Of a DNA stretch of 64,000 nt, positions 24,225 through 34,335 are shown in pieces (within the stretch, counting starts at the first letter, position 1; each line of letters opens with the position of its first letter). Location of the stretch: assembly GCA_002633025.1 (NCBI GenBank), contig NMRB01001682.1, positions 33,120-97,119 on the forward strand, read 5' to 3'. The notes under the pieces are model-generated. The model made no database searches. It had not been told where the DNA came from and was given only the letters and a program-made list of their open reading frames with translations. Source of the DNA: Notospermus geniculatus. Lineage: Eukaryota > Nemertea > Pilidiophora > Heteronemertea > Lineidae. The position numbers were made by a program, and so were the translations under genes.

Positions 24225-25301
24225 TAGTGCGGTATGGTGTGTCAACAAAGAAGCTCCCGTAGGATTTTTGTGCTAAAGTTGATTTTTTGCAGTTCTGGGT
24301 TCTTTAGGGTCCAAACTGACCACTACCCCCTTTGTGGGGTGTCCCCCATTTTTGCGAACTGACTTTATCATAGGACATCAATGGACGCAACAACTGAGCT
24401 TTGTACAGGAGAATGGGAGACAATGTACTGCTAACTTTTGTATGGTTGGATTTACACCCCACAAATGTATTACCAACAGATAGAAATACTCTAGTTTCTT
24501 GTTTTTAACACACCTTTAGATATTCAAGGCGGACACTGAACGCACCGCCCCCGCAATAGGTACACAAGGGTCTTTCAGTTCATTCACCACGGATGACCAA
24601 TCGCTGGGCCGCACGGTGTCTGCACCGCTCGAGACGTCTAGGCCTTTTCAGGCTATCTATAGTCCAAGTGATCAATTTCATTCAACTGCCAAACCACAAG
24701 TGATTCATCGTCTGATCAGTTACAACATGTTGTCAACTAAATTCAATCCTCCCCCGCCCAATCTCAGCCTTGGCGTTTTACTCCAAGAGGCCTATTGTCA
24801 TACTCAATGCATATTACGATGGAGGCGGTCTCACCACCTTGTAATGAAGGTGTGTTAAAAACAAGAAACCAGAGTATGGTGCCTCGGAATCGAATAAGCC
24901 TATCCTGTGGCGTTTTAAGCAGTTTACGTAATTGGGAAATGACGTTTTATGCATTTTGACTCATTCTGTGTTAATTTATATGAAAAACGTCATCTCTCAT
25001 TACATAATGACTAAAAACAATTAAGAATATGCCTGTCTGATTCCGAGACACCATGTTACTATCTGTTGGTAATACATATGGGGTGTAAATCCAACCGTTC
25101 AAAAGTTAGCTGTACATCGACTCCCATTCTCCTGTACAAAGCTCAGTCGTTGCATCCATTGGTTTCCCCTAGAAAGTGAGGGAAGGGTCAGAAAATTTGA
25201 ACCCCATCATTTTTCGGCAGTTGGAACCTCACTGAAGCCAAAACAGTAAAAAATCAACTTTAGCAAAAAAATCCTACGGGAGAACATACCATACCGCACT
25301 A
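24225..25301. mobile_element. 1.08-kb foldback with long inverted arms, ACA duplication
   Basis: Ends TAGTGCGGTATGGTGTG and CATACCGCACTA, with arms that stay similar for roughly 290 bases. ACA flanks both sides (24222-24224 and 25302-25304). The paralogous sequence at 36915 reads CGGTTACAGCTTGTTGC with no insert. No transposase seen. Confidence 0.85.
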
Positions 25302-26187
25302 ACAGCTTGTTGCAAAAGTACTACCGATGAACCCTGGGGTTTTCCAAACTTTCAGAGCCAACTCCAGTGTATTTTAATCAAACTTTTTTCGCTAATTCCA
25401 GAGTAATCGTCACCAAGAACGACAACTAAAGTGAGCCCACTTTTTAACAGGATGAACCACAAGGAAATCGACTTGAGCTGAAATGACGCTGAAGTACCAA
25501 CTGAATAACAACTCCTGTACATTCCCCGAATTCCCTTTTACAGTTTGATGTATTTCTTGCTCATCGAAGACTTATAAATCTTATAAATCAAGTATTATTA
25601 GTCAATCCTTTGTTTTGCTTGGAAGATGTAAGCTGCCTGAAAACACTTGCCTTAGTAACCTTCGTCCGGGTTCGGTTTTCAAAACTTTAACTGCTAACTG
25701 CTAACTTTAAAAGAGAAGTAAAATGCGAGCTTCGACGCAGCCGGGAACATAGTTGACGGAGGGTAACCAAACCGAACCTGAGGGCCACGCAGGCGCAGGG
25801 AGCACAAGAGGCAACTGGTGCACAGACGTAGAATGCAGCACGCAAACTCGCATCCAAGTTTCTAAAACAATCGGAGCAGATACGGTGTAATCAATAGAGA
25901 AACCAAGTACAGTAGTCTTCAAATATCAGGTACGGTGGCCCATTGGGGACATGCATATTTTTTAAGTACTTTTTTACGCTCAACACTTTCCAATCCAGCC
26001 AGTGTTCAGCTAAAAACTCACTGCATATTTGAAATGGCCATTTTTAATTGGAACCATCAGCCTTAGATTTATTTTATCAGAAATAATGTAAGAGAAGATA
26101 TTTTTAATTTTATGTGTAGTGTGTGTCATTCGCCAAGTCTACAAGAAAAAGTATTGATACTTCTGTCAACTTACGGTGAATCTAATC

Positions 26188-26579
26188 GGGTATTTGTAAA
26201 ATAAGAAACGAAACGAAACCAAAAACAAAGAAAAGAAGCCAGAAACGAAGAAACGAGGTCGCAGGGCGCATTCATAGTCGAATGTTTTAAAATCGTGCTA
26301 ATAAAATAGGGACCTGGCTAAACTGCGGTCTCAACGGACCTCTCATGATACTGGGAATGCACGATACCCAGTTCCTATCAAAAGGTTGAGATAGCGTTTC
26401 CTCTAAGATCAGAATAAACCAATCATGATCGGTGATTGGTTTGTGATGTAACACAACAGCCCGGCAGGAGCGGCCTGACATGCCTGAGGATAAGCCCAGT
26501 CTGGGCAAAAAATTTGCTCCAGGTTTAATATCTTCGTTTCTAGTTTCGTTTCGTTTCGTTTCTTTCTTTACAAATACCC
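26188..26579. mobile_element. GGGTATTTGTAAA foldback element
   Basis: GGGTATTTGTAAA at 26188 and TTTACAAATACCC ending 26579 are inverted, with GAAACGAAACGAAAC and its complement just inside. It is missing from the paralogous upstream regions of loci 6 and 8. Confidence 0.7.
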
Positions 26580-26923
26580 AAACTGGTCAGTATTCCATTC
26601 TCGCAAACACTTTTTTTATACCGGTACATGACATCTGGAAAAACTTTGGCCAAGTAAGCCTGTCTGTGCGGTGCTCGATAACTTTGTTTGCCAACTCGTG
26701 GACAACAAAACGGCAGACTGAATTTAATTAAAATAGCAGGATACATGTATGTTTGCAGTCTGTTTTGCTGGTATTAAAGACTTATCCACGTGTGCGTCAT
26801 CTGGTTCCAACAACTGGATCTGAATCAGCCCTTTGTGGAGGTGCTTATATCTAAATAATACAACTGAAATTCACGTTGTTTGTTCATACTACATGTAAAC
26901 ACACCAGGGATTTCCCTTCATTG

Positions 26924-26931
26924 TATATAAA
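26924..26931 (+). promoter_or_regulatory. TATA box of the locus 4 signal-peptide exon
   Basis: TATATAAA lies 53 bases before the ATG at 26984, in the same context (CCCTTCATTG then TATATAAACATGAT) as at 37791. Confidence 0.65.
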
Positions 26932-26983
26932 CATGATAGTATGAAAATTGTTTCATATGACGAATTTCTCATATTCCTTGAAA

Positions 26984-29900
26984 ATGGCATCAATTGGTTT
27001 CATATTGTGTCTCTTGCTTTTGATTCCGTACGAAGTGCGAGGTGAGTGATATGTTAGGAGATATTTGTTCACGTATATAGTGACCATTATTTTTATATCG
27101 GTGTGACAGAATAGTGCCTCCATCTTCTTGATGCTCCCCTGTGTTGTTTGTCACAGGATTAAGGGTCTCTCTACTCTTGAGTCCAGTTCAACGGTGTCAC
27201 ATAATCGTAGGAAAATACATGTACAGGCATTGACATGTTTATCTACACCTGATATCTTGAATATTTCAAATAGAACCGCACCGATTTTGACACGGTTTAT
27301 TGCATATGAAAGGAAAACTTGTTGGTCATATGTCTGCATCAAAATTTTTGGAATTGGAAAATATCAAAATTATGTAATAGCTCATCAGAAAAAAACTTGA
27401 AGATCGAAATTTTTATTTTGCAATTTTATTTTTTATTTTTATAGTAAGTCTGATAGAATGGAACTTTCTAAAGATTTTGAAATTCGTTTCGTCAAAATCT
27501 ATTGAATGGTTGCTGAGATACATCTATTTGAGATTATCGAAATTTTGATAATTTGAAATTTTCACGTTTTCCAAGACATTTTGATACCATTTGATAAAGC
27601 TAACCTCAGATTATAGGTTTACCGTATTTTGAAACTTTTGGGGGTTAATTGGGAAGAAATTTGAAATATCAAAATGTTGATATTTTTAAAAATACATGTA
27701 TTTGTAAATTCTAACCAATTTAAGCGAATCATCCAAAATTTTACTGTTTTATGATTTGAGGTCAGCTCTATCGACTGACATCAGAATTTTGTAAAAAAAA
27801 TCAAGAAAATCTCAAATTATCAAAAATTTGATAAGCTCAAATACATGTACAGTGTATCTCAGCAACCACTCGACAGATTTTGATGAAACAAGGACCAAAA
27901 TCCTCAGAAAGTTCCATTCTATCAGAACTACTACCAAAATGAAAATTAAATTGGGAAATAAACATTTTGATTTTGAATGTTTTTTCTTATGAGCTATTGC
28001 ACAAATTTTCAAATTTCCAAAATTTTGATGCAGAAATGTGACGAACAAGTTTTCCTTTCATATGCAACAAACCGTGTCAAAATTGGTGCGGTAGTACTTG
28101 AAATATTCAAGATATCAGGCGTAGATAAACATCAGTCAATGCCTGTACTTGTGTACGACGCATTTTATTACCTGTGGAAAAAAAGATATTGCAAATTGTC
28201 GGAAAGTTTTGATGCCACCAGAAACGCGAATATACACACCGAAACATGTAGCATAAAGCCTCGTTTATGTCGCCCTTACGTACAGTCAGAACTAGTTGGC
28301 AACTGATAATCGGCGCGTAGTTGGAACTAATTAGTCACAACTACAAGGTGACATAAGCTCTCGGGCGTCAGCGAGTAACTGGTTGCCAACTACATGTAGT
28401 TGCAAACTAAAAATATCCAGATCCTGAAAGTCAACTTACTTAAAATCAAAAGAAATATGTGTCGACATAAGCACTCAAAAGACGGCGATAAACTAGTTCC
28501 AGGTAGTTGCGACCGATCGGTATTTTTCTAGTCGGTGGCGACATAAGTTTACAGTTGCAACTAGTTGACGCTATTTCTATCACAGCGTAGGGCGACATAA
28601 CCGAGGCTTTATAGGCCTATGCAATAAGCTGCGCATACCCAGTAGATCTTGCGCATGCCCATTAGTTGGTCGGCGAAGGGCCGGCAATCAAAGGTAGAAT
28701 CAATTTCTCATTTCCAAACCCACCTCGCGCATTGTGTTGCTCATGACGGTTGATTAGGTCCACCCCATCCGCTGGTTGGGTCAACTGATTATTAGCAGTG
28801 AGGTAAGGCGTTGTCAGTGGACGAAAGTTGGATGACTGAAAAGGCAAAAAGGCCTTGTGTCACTCGTGCACAATACGCCAGATTGAGCCTATGAATAATG
28901 ATTGATGTTGGCTTGGGGAGCGTAATTTTGTCATCGCCGAGTTCACATGGGAACCGACAGCTTTTTGGTAGGCAATGGATACATTTGGCAATGGCATCAT
29001 TGCATAGTTACTATAAAGTATAGCTACATGTATGCTCTCCACAACAAAGCTGAAGTTGCTGTCGCGTGGATACCAGAAGTAACGCCTGATTGAAATAAAA
29101 ACCTCCTTGCCACTATTGTATAATATCAGTTGGTTTAAAAGACTCTTTCTCAAGAAACGTTTGACATGTGGGCCTGATAGAAAAATGCTTGTTTTATCCC
29201 TTCGAAGACAACACCGTGAGAGATTTTTGGGAATATTTGACAATTTCTTCGCATTCGTATACAGAGTCCTGGCTAATTTATGGACATAATGCATTGCATC
29301 AAAGATGGCTGCGCCCATGGCTGGTTTTTACACATTACATGTTTCGGTGTGATATACTAGTATCCCTACTTTACGACCTGAAAACCCAAAGGAACAATTT
29401 TTAAGAGCCGAATGATGTTCTCCTGGGCCCAGTTTCACAAAGAATCTTAAGTTTAAGAAAAAACTTAAGTCTGAAAAATGAAGTCATCTGATTTGCTGAA
29501 ACCCTGGTCACATGATGACTTAAGTCAAACTTTAGACTTAAGTTTCTTTGTGAAACTGGGCCCTGGTTTTGACCGATCCAGTGAGTGTGATAGAAATTAA
29601 TGAGTTCACTTAACATTTTCAATTGAAAATTTATGTTTCTGTTAGTGCTATATCGTAGGAAAAGATTCTGCCATTTGGTAAAGTAACTATATGCCTGTTA
29701 GTGCTATATCGTAGGTAAAGATTCTGCCATTTGGTAAAGTAACTATATGCCTGTTAGTGCTATATCGTAGGTAAAGATTCTGCCATTTGGTAAAGTAACT
29801 ATATGCCTATACACTGCATAAATTGATTTTAGCTAATGATCATTTTAGGTAACGTCGAAATCAAAGGTTACACGCACAGTTATGGTGCTTGCTATTATAA

Positions 29901-32900
29901 GGCAGGCCTCGAATGGAATAATGGTATCTCCGCCGCAGAAAAGTGTGCAGAACTTTGCAACAAGCAAGCAGACTGCAAAGCTTTCCTATATGTCAAGGCA
30001 TTCACGGGCTGTCACCTCGAAACTAGGCCTTGCACGGAAGATAAAAAAACGGTTAAGTACAAGCAAATTAACTTGTACACGAAAATAGGTAAGGAAATTT
30101 AAATACGAAATAAGAAATTGAACTTCATTTCCATGACGTAATGTACATGTATTTCAGGAGATGGTTGGTACCACAAATATCGCCTGCTGCAACAGCGTCT
30201 TTTAGCATATGACGTAAGATGGATAGAGTTACGGTGTACATTAAACAAATCGGTGTACATTAAATTAATTGTGGGCATGAGATATCGAACACGCAGCGTC
30301 GGCGTACGAACGAACAGTCTTAGTCTCTCACAGCCCGCGAAAAAACTTTTGTATCTCGCAGCCTGAGATTAATCTCTTGGTACTTTACAGTCTGCAAGGA
30401 AGACGAGAAGTTCGACGAAACCAAGAAGCAATGTGTAAAACGTAAGTACGTCGATGATCTTTTGTGTGTTACATGTACAGCCCACGCGATATATCTTTTG
30501 TATCTCACAGCCTGCGATACATTGTTTGTGTCTCACAGCCTAAGATTCATCTCTTGGTACTTTACAGCCTGTAAGGCGGACGAGAAGTTCGACGAAGCCA
30601 AGAAGCAATGTGTACCACGTAAGTACGTCGATGATCTTTTGTGTCTCACAGCGCGTGATACATCTTTTGGTGCTTTACATTCTGTAAGGAAGACGAGAAG
30701 GTCGACGAAGCCAAGGGGAGCAGGGCCGTATACGGCCCTGCTCCTTGGCTTCGTATATAGCCAGCTTTTTTCCGCTGAGGGGGGGGGCATTTTAAGCAGA
30801 TGAGCCCAACCAACATGGGCTTTGCCTTCCGGCGCCGAAGGTGCCGGTTTTGCGGGGGTCTGGGGACCTCCCACAAAAAAATTGAAAATCAGAAGCTCTG
30901 AGATGCATGAACAATAATGATCTTTTATCCCATTTGATTTTGTTGGAAAAACTTTTTTGGCACAATTTGCCTCCCCCCCCCCCGTCCCGTGCTAGCTACA
31001 GGCCTGAGGAGTCGATGATCTTTTGTGCCTCACAGCCTGTGATACATCTTTTGTGCCTCACAGCCCGTGATACATCTTTTGTGTCTCACAGCCCGTGATA
31101 CATCTTTTGTGTCTCACAGCCTGCGATAGATCTTTTGTGTCTCAGCCAGTGATACATTTTTTTGTGCTTTACAGTCGTCTGTAAGGAGGACGAGAAGATC
31201 GACGAAGCCATGAAGCAATGTGTACCACGTAAGTACGTCGATGATTGGGAATATGGACGGATCATCCATTCACCGAGGGATTTCACAACAAAGCAAAGAA
31301 GTCGTTATCATCCACCACACTTGTATCAGCAAAAGCAGGAGACGAACCTTCTCCGCCGGCCGGGATATTATGTGTGAAGAAATTGAAAGTCGGCGAAGTT
31401 TATCCTGCATGTGATTGGACATCACTTACGAACGCCCACAACTTTCTTTTAACCATTTCAGGTTGCGAAAAGGGACAAAAGTGGCATGCACCATCCAAAC
31501 GATGTTGGCCAAAAGGTATGATCCTCGCTGCTGAAGGAGGCGGTACTTGCCGATACCACCAGATTTCAGGAACGGAAGTCAATTTTACAAAATAAAGATC
31601 ACCATACCATGTGGTGTGATCATGTGTGAAAAAATAGCAACAGGCCACTTGAAACATACAGGAGTCTCGCAGCCGCAAGGTCCGATTTCTTCGTAATCAA
31701 TAATTCTCCACAGCAGCAGACAAGGGCCATTTTAACGGGCGTTTTTATCGACGCGATAATCGCCACTTTTTTTAACGCTCAGTAAAAACGAATATCGCTC
31801 CGTAGTTTTCACTGGCTGATTTATCGCCGATTTCAATTTTCACGGGCGATTCTTCATCCCTTGCGATAAAATAGCCATGTGAAGACATGGCATTTTCACT
31901 TGCGATCTGAAGAGCGATATCGCATCTCGCTGCGATTGATGTTTTCACCAGTGAGAGATTTCACTGCCGAAGCGGGCGTTTTTATCGATAGCCTACAGGG
32001 TCGGTTTGACGGGCGTTTTTATCGCCGCGATAATCGCCACTTTTTTAACGCTCAGTAAAAACGGATATCGCTCCGTAGGTCGATCGACTGTTGATCGAGT
32101 TTTACCATGGCTTTTTTCTCTCGCTGGCGATGCCACCCGCTGTTGGCATTTTTGGCGTTTTCACGGGCGTTTTGGATGCGATATCGCCAACAGCGTTGAA
32201 ATCGCCGCGATAAAAACGCCCGTCAAACCGGCCCTTAAATGTCCCTGCCATCTGCAGTTGTATCAAAACTTTCAAAGTCAAGGTGAATATTTCCAACGAA
32301 CTATCCCACTGAGTCATATTTTCTCCTCAAAACAGAATCGCAGTACCCCAAGACAACGAAGGGCAATGGAGGTGGCGCTGGCTGTGCCATACCGTGGAAG
32401 TACAAAGGCAAATGGATAAGTGGATGTGTTCCGGGAGTGCTCAATGGGATGTGGTGCGGTGTCACTGAAGAATATGACACGGACGGGAAGTGGGGTTATT
32501 GTCCATGTAAGTAAAAGTGTACACCACCATAAATAGATCAATAGATCAATGGTTATTAATCTATTTATGACACCGCCGAACAACAATGCTAAAGTGGTTC
32601 GCTATGTAGGTATGACAGACTATCTTCGAGAGGTTCCATTTCAATGTTCTGCCAAGCCTATTTTAATTTACCCAAATGTACATGTATACATTTTAGTCAT
32701 CCCAGTCGCCTGTCAGACTCAGACTAAATCCACTGTGTACACGGGTGCATCATGGACTTATAAAGGGACCGAATATTCTTGCGGAAGAGACGGAAAAGTC
32801 AGAAAGAGTAAGTGTCACGACACACCAAAACATGTTTTCATGACCGCGTTGAATTCCCACAAAAATCACGCTAAAATGTTTATTTTGTTTTTAGTTGTTT

Positions 32901-33411
32901 TCCGCCGTACACGGGCGACAGATTTGAGCAAAATCTATGATCAACTCATGAACGACAGGCCCGGATCCAGGGGGGGCACATGGGGCATGTGCCCCCCCCC
33001 CCTATTTTTTGAGGGGCAATGATTTTTTTACTGCATTTTTGGAAAATCGTCTATTATTTCATGTCTAAGATGCTGGGAAATCGCATCTCAGAGCTTTGAT
33101 TTTTTTCAAATTTTCCCGGGGGAGGCCCCCCGGACCCCCCTTCGTGTGCGCGGACCTGCGGTAAGCGCCAACTGAGGGCTTGCCCTCAGGGTTGTGCCCC
33201 CCGTATTTCTAAACCCTGGATCCGGCCCTGAACGACTTTACAATTCTGCTCGTTTGTTTTCGTTGCAGCCGTGAAGACGTCCGCAGGCAACTGTGTCTTC
33301 CCGTTCCATTATTTTGGAGTGACGTATGAGGCATGTACTACGGCCGAATCAAGTACAAAATCTCTGTGGTGCACTGTCAAGCCCGACGACATCGAAACGG
33401 GATTCTGTTAG
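26984..33411 (+). CDS. Secreted PAN/FN2 modular protein, locus 4
   Basis: Proposed exons: 26984-27041 signal peptide (MASIGFILCLLLLIPYEVRG); 29849-30088 PAN (GNVEIKGYTHSYGACYYKAG..., 80 aa); 30391-30441, 30568-30618 and 31175-31228 microexons of the CKEDEKFDEAKKQC type (the last carries one extra codon at its start); 31462-31515 microexon CEKGQKWHAPSKRC; 32336-32506 FN2a; 32697-32807 two-Cys module; 33269-33411 FN2b (47 codons with stop, two residues longer than locus 1) and stop. All are phase 1. A further microexon at 30681 is destroyed by an insertion and has lost its AG acceptor. AATAAA at 33514-33519. Confidence 0.82.
27223..28160. repeat. Large imperfect palindrome in the first intron of locus 4
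   Basis: About 27223-27560 returns inverted at about 27800-28160: AGGCATTGACATGTTTATCT pairs with the sequence ending in CAGTCAATGCCT, and GGAACTTTCT with AGAAAGTTCC. Arms are about 340 bases and A/T-rich. The paralogous intron at 38040 lacks the whole structure, so it is an inserted foldback. Confidence 0.75.
28253..28612. mobile_element. ATAAAGCCTCG foldback element
   Basis: Ends ATAAAGCCTCGTTTATGTCG and CGACATAACCGAGGCTTTAT are inverted, with repeated AACTAGTTG/CAACTACATG words between. No ORF. The target duplication is unclear. Confidence 0.8.
28615..29335 (+). repeat. Dispersed repeat copy B
   Basis: Close match to 5820-7010 without the MITE nested there. It lies in a different intron type, so it moved independently of the gene duplications. 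Confidence 0.65.
29426..29562. mobile_element. GGCCCAGTTTCACAAAG palindromic MITE, CTG duplication
   Basis: Ends GGCCCAGTTTCACAAAGAAT and TTCTTTGTGAAACTGGGCC. Flanks CTG at 29423-29425 and 29563-29565. The locus 6 intron near 38235 reads TTCTCCTGATTTTGACC with no insert. 137 bp, almost fully self-complementary. Confidence 0.85.
29641..29808 (+). repeat. 56-bp tandem repeat, three copies
   Basis: GTTAGTGCTATATCGTAGGT...ACTATATGCC is repeated three times just before the PAN exon at 29849. Loci 1 and 6 have one copy each. Confidence 0.9.
30681..30752 (+). pseudogene. Microexon destroyed by insertion
   Basis: CTGTAAGGAAGACGAGAAGG to about 30712 matches the CKEDEKVDEAK part of a microexon. The acceptor is ACAT instead of ACAG, and the exon runs into an inverted copy of its own end (a hairpin around GGGCCGTATACGGCCC, about 30706-30752) and then foreign sequence up to about 31010. 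It cannot be spliced as a normal exon. Confidence 0.8.
30713..31010. mobile_element. Insertion inside a microexon
   Basis: Foreign sequence with G-rich and C-rich runs (near 30780 and 30972) separates the broken microexon from the expected post-donor sequence GTCGATGATCTTTTG near 31013. Origin unknown; class not assigned. Confidence 0.55.
31723..32235. mobile_element. AGGGCC foldback with ATCGCCGCGATAA arms
   Basis: Left end AGGGCCATTTTAACGGGCGT and right end ACGCCCGTCAAACCGGCCCT are inverted. The left arm is repeated directly near 32005-32075. A fragment of the same family occurs at about 33953-34020. It lies in the intron between the last microexon and FN2a of locus 4; paralogous introns lack it. 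Confidence 0.75.
32956..33230. mobile_element. CAGGCCCGGATCC MITE with AACGA 5-bp duplication
   Basis: Ends CAGGCCCGGATCCAGGG and CCCTGGATCCGGCCCTG. AACGA at 32951-32955 and again at 33231-33235. The locus 7 intron (about 47840-47855) reads ATGAACGACTTTAC without it. Same terminal pattern and duplication size as the element at 613-745. Confidence 0.9.
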
Positions 33412-33513
33412 ACCTTTGGAACTTCTACGTATTGAACAATCGAGACCATCAAGTGGAGATGTACATGATTCCTGAAACCTTGAAGAATTTGGTTGAGATT
33501 GTAGTTACTCAGC

Positions 33514-33519
33514 AATAAA
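33514..33519 (+). promoter_or_regulatory. Poly(A) signal, locus 4
   Basis: AATAAA about 100 bases after the stop at 33411. Confidence 0.7.
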
Positions 33520-33623
33520 AGCATATCGCAAAATTCTCTTCACGTTTTCTTAGTAGCAATACCATTTACCACATGCTGGTAGGCGAGGAGGTAACCCTTG
33601 GTTACACTGTCTCAAAAAGCCAG

Positions 33624-33750
33624 GGCCGACCGAATCGAAACTCCGATAGCACTAACAGTGCCTAACAGAGAGATATGCAATGCCTTTTACCATTACAGAG
33701 TTTCTCTGTTAGGCCCTGTTAGTGCTATCGGAGTTTCGATTCGGTCGGCC
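33624..33750. mobile_element. GGCCGACCGAATCG palindromic MITE, CAG duplication
   Basis: Ends GGCCGACCGAATCGAAACTC and its inverted copy. CAG at 33621-33623 and 33751-33753. Like the element at 29426 it starts with GGCC and has a C(A/T)G duplication. Confidence 0.8.
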
Positions 33751-34022
33751 CAGGACTTTTCGAAGCCAGGTGTGACGTTTTTCAGTGTGGCCATTTTTCT
33801 GTGTGTTCCGAACATACTGGGAAACGGACTCCCTGTTTCTTTGTGTGTCGCCCATTGTCAAGTCACCGCTTATCCCGTCATCTATTGTAATAACACACTG
33901 GCACACGGGCCTCACTGAAAAGCGTTACACCGGTCTGTGGAAACAGGCCTTAAAAACGGATATCGCTCAGTAGGTCGATCGACTGTTTTTACTAGCTGGT
34001 TTATCGCCGATTTCAATTTTCA

Positions 34023-34144
34023 CAAATCAAATGTAGAGCATTCTTGTTTAACCCATCGTACGAAGCGTGCAATTTGCAGAGGAGGACCTGCACGGAAGAG
34101 GAAAAAACGTTCATTGACATGGAAAACAACTTACACGAAAATAG
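34023..34144 (+). pseudogene. 3' half of a GNNTIKG-type PAN exon, frameshifted
   Basis: CAAATCAAATGTAGAGCATT... matches the second half of the PAN exons at 15530 and 22391. The 5' half is replaced by repeat sequence. A 2-base loss in the ACTTACACG segment shifts the frame before the donor. It cannot encode an intact domain. Confidence 0.8.
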
Positions 34145-34335
34145 GTGAGGAAAGTTAAACAGCGAATTTCTCGAGTATCTCAAATACAACTGAAGTACGA
34201 TCCTGGTGAGCTGAATAACCAATGGCTGTCTATACGTTGTTTGTTCCTACTAAACACAGGTCCCAGGTTCCCGTTCATTGCAAACATGCCAGTAATGAAG
34301 TGATTCATCTGACGATTTTCTCATATTCCACGATC

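Larger units (their letters stand above)
25302..26983. other. Spacer upstream of the locus 4 signal-peptide exon
   Basis: About 25305-25730 is paralogous to 36915-37345. A foldback at 26188-26579 has GGGTATTTGTAAA ends and AAACGAAACGAAAC words inside. Sequence from about 26580 on matches the upstream regions at 37500 and 49500. No exon seen. Confidence 0.5.
33412..34335. other. Spacer between loci 4 and 5
   Basis: Contains the poly(A) signal at 33514, the MITE at 33624-33750, a piece of the 31723-32235 foldback family (about 33953-34020), and a broken PAN fragment at 34023-34144. Confidence 0.6.
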
